Origin: Notospermus geniculatus
Taxonomy: Eukaryota; Nemertea; Pilidiophora; Heteronemertea; Lineidae
Length of the DNA: 64,000 nucleotides
Reading direction: 5' to 3'
Assembly (NCBI GenBank): GCA_002633025.1
Contig: NMRB01000312.1
Span: 3,469 to 67,468 of the forward strand
Shown: positions 26,301-38,300 of the stretch, piece by piece
How positions within the stretch are numbered: position 1 is the first letter of the stretch
Layout: every line of letters starts with the position of its first letter
Made by a program: the position numbers and the translations under genes
The notes under the pieces: model-generated
The model's input: only the letters and a program-made list of their open reading frames with translations
What the model was told of the DNA's origin: nothing
Databases searched by the model: none

Positions 26301-29300
26301 TCAAAATACACCATATCTAGACTTAATTGATTCAAGCCATGATGTCTGCACTGTACTTTCGAGGTACGAACTGCAAAATGGAATTTCTAAGAGAAAGTCA
26401 TCCATTAGGGGTATTGTCAGCAGCTTAAAACAAGACCAACGTTTTTCAACTACGACTAATCCAAGATAAATCTCTACCGGCACAGTCTAAAATCACCTAA
26501 TGAAAACCCAAGACTTGTACTATCTTGATTTTGATTTGCTCTAATATCCAGCCTCTGTATCTAAGGTTGTCTTCAATTTTCGTGTCGTTTTCCGGAGATC
26601 ATCTGCTGCCCGTGAGACATCCGAGATGGCATTACCCAACTCAGACATACTGCCTTTGAATGAAGATGGTTTCTCAGGTGCAAATTGTTTCTTGTCATAA
26701 TCTCTGATGAAATCCTTTGAGGCTAAGTGTACGTTTGGTACACTAGGAGATTTCCTGCTCTGAGACTCGGATGGTACTGTGGGGACATACGTTGGCTGCA
26801 GGAAGGCAGAGGGTGGAGGATATGGCTGGACAGGCTGCACGTGGTATGTAGGTATAGCCGGTGGCCGATAGGACGATGCCTCAGAACTCACATCTGATGG
26901 AATGTCACGGTATGACGGCCGATCTCGTGGGCCTCGTTCTGGCACCATGTCTCGAGATGAGGATCGTGCTGGCGGACGTGAATACTTCGGTGTACATCTT
27001 GCAGGAGACGGATCACGAGATCGTGGAGCAGGGAAGCTCGACCTCGACTTTGGCTTATCGGCAGATGATGACCGCTTCTTACTAGCATTAGGCTTGTTCA
27101 CATATTTTAACCATGGCCGATCATCCTTGGGTTTAATGCTCTCAACATCACTCTCCCGATCTGACTTGGGTATATTCTTATCAGATGAGAACCCAGAATC
27201 ATAGGCCCTAGCTTTGTTATTCTCCTCCAGGTCATGACTCATGGTCTTGATAGTATCGAGGAGTGACTTCAGGGCTGCTCCTCTCGGTGTACCCTTGTTT
27301 CGCTGAAGATCATGGGCATGCAGTTTACCCTTTGGCGTCTGTGTGTGACTGTGTGATGGTGTCTGCGTTAATGCATTCTCCCGGCTATTAAACATATAGC
27401 CGTAGGGATCTGTCTGTGTCTCAGTGCCATACGGAGTCTGTGTCCTTGCACGACTTGGTGTCTGCGTACTCATGTGGTCCAGGAGCCTAGGGTCCCTATT
27501 CAATGCTGGATTGCTATCCCAGTTGCCATAGGATTCAGTGTCTGAATTCCTGATGTAATTTTTTGAGGTAGGCCCTCTTGCACCAGGTCGAAGATAATCA
27601 TTAAAGTCTTTAATTCTGTTTGGTGTCTGGACTGTAGCATAACTTGGTGTTTGCGTTTTGGCAGTACCTGGTGTCTGTGAACCAAAATGGCGGGGTTCTC
27701 TGTCAGATTCTGTATCAGATACTCGTTTCCATGGTTTCTGCCACGGCTTGTTTTTCGTCTGTGTGCCAAGATTTCTCTGTGGCACTGGCTCTTTATCAGA
27801 ATCAAGATCACCCCAACTTGACCAGGTCTCATCTGCTTGTGGGTATGGATCAAAATTACGTTTTCCAGGCCCAACAAGAGTCTTTGGATCAGAAAACTGC
27901 AAATCTTCCACTGAATGCTTCAGCTTTTCAACTTGTTGTGCCATATCATCTAGTTTCTTGCTTAGGACAGATCGGGCACTTCCTGGTCTGCTGGTTTGTT
28001 TACCTCCAGGACCAGCCTGGGCTCCTCGGTTTGCAAGATGGCGTCTGCCAGGGGTCTGTGTAGACATATTGTCAATCGGAACAGTTTGGGTGAAGTCGTC
28101 ATATGTCGGAATGTCCTCGGGATGTACTAAATTAGTGTGGAAATCATTGGGGGAAAATTCTCCCCTCTTCATTCCAAAATCGAACGTATCCAGGCTATCA
28201 TCATCGTCGTAATCCTTGGTGACCCGTAAATCTGGCGTGCTGAAACGTAACGGACTGGACATCATCCTGTCTGGACTTCCTGAACTGCGGCCTAACCTCT
28301 TCGCACTGTTATAGATGTCCCCGATACCTGTATCCTGGCTAGAATATGTACCGGTATCCAGTCGCCTCAAAGATCCAGTCAAACTGGAACCTTTTGGTGG
28401 TTTGCCCTTGCCTTTCTGAGATGTGTCTGTTGTACTGCGATACGGCCAGAACTGCTGTGATAATCCAACTTTCTCACCACTGTTTCTTAGGCCACCAGGA
28501 AGGCGCCCATACTCGTCATCGATGGTACTGAGGTCATCTCCAGCATGACCATTCATAAACGGTGAACCAGTGGCGTATGGTGAAGGCCCAATTCTGGCCA
28601 AGGCAGACCCTGGTCTCGCAATAGGAGAGGAATCCCTGGAGTTGATTTTAGCACGGTGACTCAGTGGAATGTTGGAATCATCAAGGCTGCCTCTCTTTAT
28701 CATGGACAGTGGGGTCTGTGTGGCGCTGTGGCGAGGTGTCTGGGTACCAATATCGGTCAGCTGGGTGTGTAGGCTCAGGAGACTTCCAGGGCGATCCTGC
28801 ATGTCAAGGAGGGATACAATTACTAACATGTTTTACACAGTGGATGCACTAACACAAAGTAGAATGAAACCATTGATTTCAGAAACAGAAATTAGCAGAA
28901 AGGAAGGCAATGTCTCCAGCGACTTGCATCTCACTAATCGATTTTGCACAGATTTGGGAACTGTTACCACAAAACAACTGACTATAGTAGATGATATTTC
29001 TGAAATCAGTGGGATATGTAGGCTACAGTACATCATACCAGTCTACGCACAACATTTCTGAACCAGAGTGCCAACTTCACAACATGCTCAACTCAACAAA
29101 ACAACAAAAGTGACTTTGGTAGATAGGTACATTCAGCAGCTTGACAACACTTTTGCAACTTGGAACATGTATGTCATGCCCAGTTCCTAATTTTTTGTCA
29201 CTGATTAAACTTGTTAACACAGGTAAGAGTCCTGGGGCCATATTCACGAAGCCTTCGCAACTTTGCGTGCACGCAAGTCTATTATTTGGCTGCACATTCT

Positions 29301-32300
29301 CTATTGTTCACTGACTGCCTTACAATAGATTTGCATGAACGCAAAGTTGCGAAGGCTTCATGAATATGGCCCATGGACTTAAATTGAAATAATCTCTGAT
29401 TACACCCATTTTCTATTTGAGGCCTTTTGCTACCAGAAAAGTCGAAACAAGTGGTTCAGTAATGCTTTTGCTCTACAAACTGAATAATACTGCCTACTTC
29501 TAAATTTGATTCTACTAAACTACATGTAGTTCGTTTGGAGATAGTCAAAGCAGCCAGGTTGCAGGATTCATTCCACACCAGACAAGCCGCACACATATTC
29601 GTTTCATGGGACTTGAAGCCTTAGGATGAATACCACAAACAACATGGCATCAATGCAATGCCAATAACAACTTGGAAGACCCTACACTCTAAAAGTTACT
29701 ATTTCAACTTAACTATCATATTTGGAAATTACTTACCCAATGCTGACCAAAGAACTTGTGGTGTCTAAGAGTGTACTAGGTTCAATATAATTTTGGTTTT
29801 GAGCCCAGGGCATGGTAAAAACATTGTTATGGTAGCTTGTGAATCGACAATGAGATATTTGAATAAGTGTTTTATGAGTAAACTACTTCATTAGAGTGAA
29901 AGAGAAAAGTGGCCAAAAACAACACAACTGCTGCTGACTTCAAAAGCCTTGGCCACAAATCCCTGTACATTCTTAGGTAAGAATGTGTGTAGAGTCCACT
30001 GTTTTTCAAGCTGAGTGCCATCGCTTCGAAATCCATGTCCTTTAACTTGAAATGTACTGTCATTTGCCTGCAGCAAAGCACATACTTTTTTGTCAACTTA
30101 ACCTAGCTGATATAGAATATTTTTGACAATGCACACACTTCATATCATATTTGAACTACACTCTATCACATATTGATTTAGTTTCTCTTTTAATGGATTT
30201 TATAAATAATGTAGCTTAATAGACCTCTAGTCGCATAGTCCTAAAGCGATTTTCAATTCTATACCATGTATTTATCCACCAAACTGAGATTTTTGGATAT
30301 TTTTTAAAACAAACAAGACATTGTTGTGGCCAAAGTCCCAGGACGTAAGTATTGCGTCCCCCTCACATTTTCAAAGACAGATTTTCTAAGCACTCCCCCA
30401 AGCCTGTACAGTCATGGTGTCTTCTTTTGAAACTGAGAGTGGCAGTTTCTTTACCCATTAGTTCAACACCAACTCTTGGGATGCCAACAACATGCATTTT
30501 TCAATGAATACAAATTATCACTAGTTTTATGTCCAATAGACAATGAAGATGCACTGAAAAAATGGCTTGAAATCCTTTAGGCCAAGGTAAGGCTAGGGAT
30601 ACACCGAACACGATATCGCGTGACGTGACAGGGCAATGCGCACGATTTATGCTTTGAAAGCCTTTGTTTGCTTGCAGTGCAGCGGAAAATAACAAAGCAT
30701 TTGCCGCGCGCGTCAACGCATCGTGTTTGGTGTATCCCTAGCCTAAGGGAGGGTGTGAACTGTGTCTGGTGTGCAATGAATGATAGGCCTACAGATTATT
30801 TCTACGAATTCCTTATAAACCACACAGCATCATTTTCACTGTTAGGCCATGTAAAAAAAAATAGTTGGTTAGCATCCTTCCACTCTCAATTTTCTGAGGA
30901 GGGCGGGAGGTTTTTATTTTATTTTTTATTGAGTTTGAGATGCATGTTTCCAAGCGACCTGAGGGAAATTTCAAATGTAATAGGTATGAATTGAAACAAA
31001 AACTACTTTTCTATCCTTTAATAACTGTGTTGTTTTATTTAAGCATCCCAGCCTACAATTTTATCACTCTTTTGGCAGTTTTTAAAAGGTTTTTTGGAAA
31101 ATAAAAAATAAAAAATTTTTTGAGGAGGGGGGTGATTTCCATGGCGGGAGGGGATGCTAACCAATTATATTTTTTTACATGGCCTTAACTATATTATGGT
31201 TGGTGTAACAGGCAGTTTTTGAATGGGTCCTTGTAAATCAGAAACATGTTCTGCATTACAAACATGTCACAGGTGCAAAGAATGTCACAAGTTTAATATG
31301 AACGTTAACTGACGAAAAGTGGTGGCCTCAGCTCATAATTGAAAACTGGCTGCTTTGACAATAAGACATTTTGTTATACCGGTACATAGATATCTGATGG
31401 TCATTTTAACTATCACTCACTATCAATTTGAAAGCCTATTTTACACAGCTACGGTACATGGCACCACCACATAAATCCATCAATACGTGACATGACTTCT
31501 TCCAAGGTATTGCCAACTCAAGTTTTCTTTGAGGTCTCATGACAATTTGCAGAAATGAAAGCTTTCATGTCACGTTACATCACAGCAATGCTGATGTATG
31601 GATGGATACAATAATGGTGCCAAGTGATACTACAGCAAAGTCTAACTACAATATCTAAGACTAAAGCATTATGGGTATTTATAATAGAAGTATTAAAGAG
31701 GAGAGTGAGGAGGAAGAAATGTACAATGGATTGAGCAGAAATTCTTCACATCTATTGAAAAATACAAACTAAAATTCCATGTCAAGTTGGTTGAAATCTC
31801 TTACACGTCTCAGGAAGAATATTGTACAATATACATGATTTTTTTGATTTTTTTACCAACTTGAGGTGAAATTTGGCTTTCATTGTTGACAAGTTAAAGC
31901 AATTAAACTTAGCTGAACTTGATGTAAAAACTGAAGTCAGCAAACCAATTATGTGCATATTTTAGCATCAACCAGTGAGTGTTATAAGGTTACCAAGGTT
32001 ACCAGAGAAGAGGATGGAGGGTTGGAATAAATCATGGAACAAACTGGTATACTAGGAAAACAGGTAGTGATATGTCATTTTGATCAAACCTGAAGCACTG
32101 GCAACATTTTTATTATTAAAATAAACAGCATAATTATATTTAATTACGATCATGTGTTCATGTATGGATGATTATAGTCAATATTCAGTTTCACCAACAT
32201 CAGCAGCAGTATTCAGCACAGCGCACTTTAATACTGTAAGTCAAACCAAAACTGTTACAGCATCCTAGGGACAACAAACTGCATGAAAAAATGTTCAATA

Positions 32301-35300
32301 TCAATGTGTTTATAAGTTTCTATCACCAAAGAAACACACCACGGTCATAAACTTTGTAGAAGTTGAGCTGAATTCTCCTCATTTCTATGCCTTGGACATT
32401 GTTTGACCATTTAAGAAGGGAAAATAACCTAAACTAACAAAGTAGGAAGTAAATGTACCTTACCAAACAAAGGAAAAGCTGTCAATATTGACTGGGTTGA
32501 GAATTGGGTGTGGCACCGTACCCTTGCGAAATTGAAGATCTTACCACAAATTATGAATTGGTAGATTTATCACAGACACAGAGAAGCGTACAGCCTTGGT
32601 TAGGCATCCCATCACCAAAACACTGAACAAATAGTCTGCACACATGAATAATTCAAAACAATCAACGTACTCATATTGAAATACATGATCATATTCAGTT
32701 ATTTTCATTGCCAGAACTTATGAATCTTTCATGACAAACTGATTTTCATTGTCAGCGATATTAGTGTACTACATTTGCAAATGCATTGAACATTCATTAA
32801 ATAGAGGTACGTATATCTGCGAAATACTGCCAAACCTCATGAGATGATATACGAATTGTGGAACCACACAGCACTAACCAAACTCTCATTTTGGACCAAA
32901 AAACCCCAAACAAATCCATCTCAATTACCCAAAAGAATTGTGATCACTGAAAATCCAACCTTCTGTCCTTTTGAAACGAAACAAAAACAACTTCATGTAT
33001 ATTTTAATACATACCAGCAACCTAAAAAAAACCCGGACCATTCGATGATCAGTTTCCCAGTGTTGAATCGAATGCACAACGAGTGTTTGTGCTCGATTCC
33101 ACTCGTACATCCCATGGAGTACGATAATTTCCGCAGTTTACCTCGGGCATTCAGTTAATGGAAGGTAAGAGTTTGCCAATATGCAAATTTCTATTGGTTT
33201 TCTCATCATATGCAAATGAGCTCAGGAGAGTGTTCGATCTGGTGTCTAATATATTGACAGAAATAAGTGGTCGCTGTCCTGTACCAACAGTTTACCGGAC
33301 AATGAACAAAGCTGTATTGTTGGAAAATTACAAATATCACAAGTCGACATGGACTGTCATCATTGGCAAACCACCAAATCCCATCAAATATTGTCAAGGA
33401 CAATCTTCCTCTCCAGGTGCAGTGGCCATTGTAAACACCAACATTTTGGCAGGCCCAATTATTCTGGCGAGTAGGCCTACCGGTAAATAACACTGGGCAA
33501 CAATCCGGAGGAAGAAAACGGAAATAGACAGGCAATGTTTAATGCCATCCTAACTCGGGTCCGTGGGTCCATCTTTTTTGAAGATGGGGATTTGGCATAG
33601 TGGTTAAGGCGTGCTGACCCTTAGTGCTGGCTATTGATGCCTTATGCGAGGGTCCGTGGGTTCGAATCTGGTAGAAGGACTCGATGACTTTCACCTTAGA
33701 AACCCGTTTCTATTTCATAGCCATCCTAACTCTGGTACAGTAATGAAATTCAATGACAAGGATACTGTGGTCATCAATGGTGTCACCCTACACCAGGCAG
33801 TGTAGATCAATTTTTTCCTCTCAACCAGTTTGAACACCATTGCGTCGTGTCATACCAATCGTGTGGTAGCTTCATTGACAACCGTGCAGTCTAGCAACAG
33901 GTTCCATTGTTGAGAAACCAATTGAAAATTGATTTTTTGTTCCAATATATCACCGTAGCTATGGCAGCTAAAGGATCCCAGTGATTTGCTTTGCGTAAAT
34001 ATCAATCAGGCCGAACACCGACGTGACAAATGGCCTGCATAGGAAACTCGAGATGTCCGAGTAGAGTGGAATGGCAGAGATAACGTGCAGAGGTGTAAAC
34101 TCCATGGCGAGCACCCAAAACAGCAGTGTTTCTTTTCAATTTCATCATCTTGTTTTCCATTCTCACCTTCGATAATGTGGAAACCATGAAATCGACATGC
34201 AAGCCAATATTTGTAGTGAAAATAGGCTTAACTCAGGGTGATGTGCACTTCTTAACTTGGACAAACATCAGTAGTCTCTGACAAGGCAGCATAGGCTAAT
34301 GTCTGGGGAAAATTCGCTAGCTAGGCCTTCCCAGGTGGCNATCCTAATTCGGGTCTGTGGGTCCATCTTTTTTGAAGATGGGGATTTGGCATAGTGGTTA
34401 AGGCGTGCTGACCCTTAGTGCTGGCTACTGATGCCTTATGCGAGGGTCCGTGGGTTCGAATCTGGTAGAAGGACTCGATGACTTTCACCTTAGAAACCCG
34501 TTTCTATTTCATAGCCATCCTAACTCTGGTACAGTAATGAAATTCAATGACAAGGATTCTGTGGTCATCAATGGTGTCACCCTATACCAGGCAGTGTAGA
34601 TCTATTTTTTCCTCTCAACCAGATTGAACACCATTGCGTCGTGTCATACCAATCATGTGGTAGCTTCATTGACAACCCGTACAGTCTAGCAACAGGTTCC
34701 ATTGTTGAGAAACCAATTGAAAATTGATTTTTTGTTCCAATATATCACCGTAGCTATGGCAGCTAAAGGATCCCAGTGATTTGCTTTGCGTAAATATCAA
34801 TCAGGCCGAACACCGACGTGACAAATGGCCTGCATAGGAAACTCGAGATGTCCGAGTAGAGTGGAATGGCAGAGATAACGTGCAGAGGTGTAAACTCCAT
34901 GGCGAGCACCCAAAACAGCAGTGTTTCTTTTCAATTTCATCATCTTGTTTTCCATTCTCACCTTCGATAATGTGGAAACCATGAAATCGACATGCAAGCC
35001 AATATTTGTAGTGAAAATAGGCTTAACTCAGGGTGATGTGCACTTCTTAACTTGGACAAACATCAGTAGTCTCTGACAAGGCAGCATAGGCTAATGTCTG
35101 GGGAAAATTCGCTAGCTAGGCCTTCCCAGGTGGCTATTCCCATTCACTAAAATGAGAGATCAGGAAACTGTTGTCTTTAGCTAGAGGAAACATTTCCTCT
35201 TCTAAAAAGTGTTTTCCTGTGGACATAGAGAGCAGTTTCCTCTTGCACCAAGTGCCTCAGAGCAATTCTCAAAATATCACAAAACATATTTCGTCAACCA

Positions 35301-38300
35301 TACAAATCAGAAGCACCTTTTGATACCAATATTAGGGCAAACAAGCAGTTATCATATATCAAGATCAAATTAAATTCCCTCATGAATGCCTCAATAGGCC
35401 CTTTTGATGGTTTCATGATTAACAACTTTGCACAACAGGAAATAACAAGCCAATGCTTGTCAAACAAATGGACAATAGACCAATCACAAGAGGTCACAGA
35501 ACACGATAAAGGAAATCCTGGGCCAACTTCGGTCACGCTATAACGAAACATCAGGGAAATTTCCACACAATGACGAAGGCATCAAAACGCTACGACTCGC
35601 CAAAAAGAAAAGACCATATTTAGATTGTCCGTGATTTACTAAGTGTGCACCTGAACCGAACAAATTCAAATGATTTGAAGGAATTTATTCTTCCAGATGA
35701 TTGGAAATGTGAATGCCCAAAATAGTTTTATTATCCATCCAAACATACTTTAACGTCAGGACACAAATATTTTTTACTAATGGTTAAATGCGCGGTTAAG
35801 AGATCATAGCCTCTACTTTACAGACCTTTATGCCAAAAAGACACACAGTTGTTCAACCTTATACCTTAGGGCAGTTTTACTAGCATATTAGCTTGATTTG
35901 GCGCCACCCAATGTTTTTTACATTGAAACATACATTAACCTCAGGACACAATTATTTTTTACTAATGATTAAAACGCATGTCTGAGAGAGCACAAATAGC
36001 CTCCACTTTACAGAAATGGTGTTAGAGATGCACAGCTTTTCAGCCTGTTGGACACCAAACTGAGCATGATTTGGGGCCACTTGGTGCAGAAAACAAGGAT
36101 CAGAAACTGGAAGAAAGCTGATGTGCCACAAGGGCACTATAGAAGTCCTGAGTAAGAAAATAGAAGCAGTTACATCTTGCCCAAACATGGTTCCTATTTA
36201 CTCCTACCCTCGCTCACTGCATGCAGTTGAAGGGCAGAGTGACACACTACCTTGATTTGTCAGATTGCCAACAGATACCTTCAACATCATCCAGGGCAAG
36301 ATTCCGGTGCAAATGCAGATGAAGAACATGACCAAAGGAAGCAGTGGGCAGTAGGCTAAAACCAAGAGGCTAAATAAACATATCTGAAGAGGATTGAAAA
36401 GGAAAAGTAACCATATCCTTCATGAACTCACTCCCTCGGATGTCATACGTAGGATATGATTGTTTGGCAAAATGTGTTAGCACCCAGTTGTGAAGGAGTG
36501 CCTCCCAAATCTTTCTACCCTTCTGCAGCAAAGGGATGAAAAACAATGAAGAGAAACGTACCTCAAGATTATATGCTATTAATGCCTCCATCCTCTTCTC
36601 CCACGGGATAGTACAAAACAGAGGAAAACCAAACAAACCCAGACACGACCATCTCCAGAAATAAATACAGTCAAAGAAGAACAGGAATTTGATATTTTTA
36701 CATAGCCTACAGAGAAATAAACTTACACATTATGATATTGAATATACGCAGAGACAAAAGCTTGCTCAGGAATGTGATGTCCTGCAGATATCTTTACTCG
36801 TCTTGGTTAATGTCCCCGGCCGGGACCAAGTTCTTCAAGGATTACTGCTAATTTTTCCTAATCTGTCTTCACAATATTGAACGTCCGATCAATCTGTCTC
36901 TCAGCAGGTTCCCTACTATAACACCGTACTGACTGAATATATCCATAGAAAACTTTGAGTCAACATGTGTACCTCTTTTGAATGTATTCATGGTCAAGTT
37001 GATCGAGCACACTGAGCATCACTTTCCCACAAACAATCTAACATACAGGGCCATGCCTGTACTTCTATCAAAATCATCCACAGAGGTCCATTCCCTCATT
37101 CACACCTAGTCCAAGCTCCGTCCTGAGAAAATCCCAGCAAAGAGGACATTTTGGCATAATTCACACAAGCATGGTCCATGAATGAAATAATCCAGAACGG
37201 ACCCATTACACACAATCTCGTCACACAGAATGATCTACAATGTATGTTACAGTCACATCAGCAAGCTCTGTGTGCAAGATAAACTCCCGATGTTGTCGTC
37301 ACACTCCCTGAGGCAATAGATATTCAAACAAAATGTTGATGTTCATGGATTAAAGCTTCATGCAAACACGTGTCAAGGTGGATCGTTCATCAAGTGCCGT
37401 AGGCCCGACTACTAGCCACTTACAGCAAGATTACTATCTCTTTGACAAAGCACACCATTCAGTCCATTCATGCACACTCTATTCCCATACCACACCATTC
37501 ATTCACGCATTCATATGCAAAGATTAACATAAATGAATATATATGTAGTATGATAGTTGTAAAAGGAAATCGAGATTTTTTACTTTGGGTAGAAACTTGC
37601 CCAGAAATGCACAACATTTGTAAGTTCGAATGGCACATGGCTATGGAAATATGCAGCATCGTGAAGTATGTCGGCAACAGCCAATAGACGGCATCACTCC
37701 AGAAGAGCGCAGCACCTGACGGGCAGCGTCATGATATCCTGCACGTCATTTCATGATGTCTTGACGTGCGATGAAAAAAAATCAAATTGTTTCCCGACGT
37801 CATGATCGCTGAAACAACTGGACTTTTTTCGAGTCACGTCATGGCGTTCAGAAATGACTTGCGGGACGTCATGACGCTGCCCCGTCAGGTGCTCCACCCT
37901 TTTGGAGTGATAGAGTCTGAGTCTATTGGTCTTTCCCAGTGTGTGATGAGAAAGATCCAGATACTACAAGCAGCCACCTATTGTGGTAGCCATAAAGTCA
38001 CAAATGCCAAAACTGCCATTCAATTTTTCCTTAGAATATCAGAGGTTCTTAGCGCTCTTTCCTTCATCATGCTGTGGTAATCTCAGGATGTGTCATTTTC
38101 CTCCACATTTCTTGTTGTTGTACAAGCATACAGACTTTTCTGAGGCCACCATAAGGGACACACTCCACGTGAGCTACTGCAAAATCCTGTCCGCAGTCAG
38201 ACGTGCTTCACTGCGGACAGGGAATATAGACCCTGGAGGAGTACTGTGTATATTTATGGCTCCATCCAGGGGTTGACGGGGTCCGGTCCTGCCAACGGGT

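Noticed and set aside
27500-28212. Overlapping frames on the other strand and in other frames of the tail exon
   Set aside because: They are shadows of the biased Ser/Pro/Asp codon usage in the 751-residue frame.
26541-28796. KASH domain at the end of the tail exon
   Set aside because: The C-terminus is hydrophilic (TTRKLKTTLDTEAGY) with no membrane segment and no PPPT-type end.
32844-33490. Plus-strand frames near 33 kb
   Set aside because: Composition is not protein-like and no splice signals or similarity were seen.
33590-33690. A functional tRNA gene
   Set aside because: Only A- and B-box-like words are present. The stem pairing is poor, and the segment sits inside a 163-bp insertion with a target duplication, so it is a SINE.
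34002-34202. Identical minus-strand 66-codon frames at 34002 and 34797 as a conserved gene pair
   Set aside because: Identity reflects the allelic overlap of contigs. No family similarity or splice sites were recognised.
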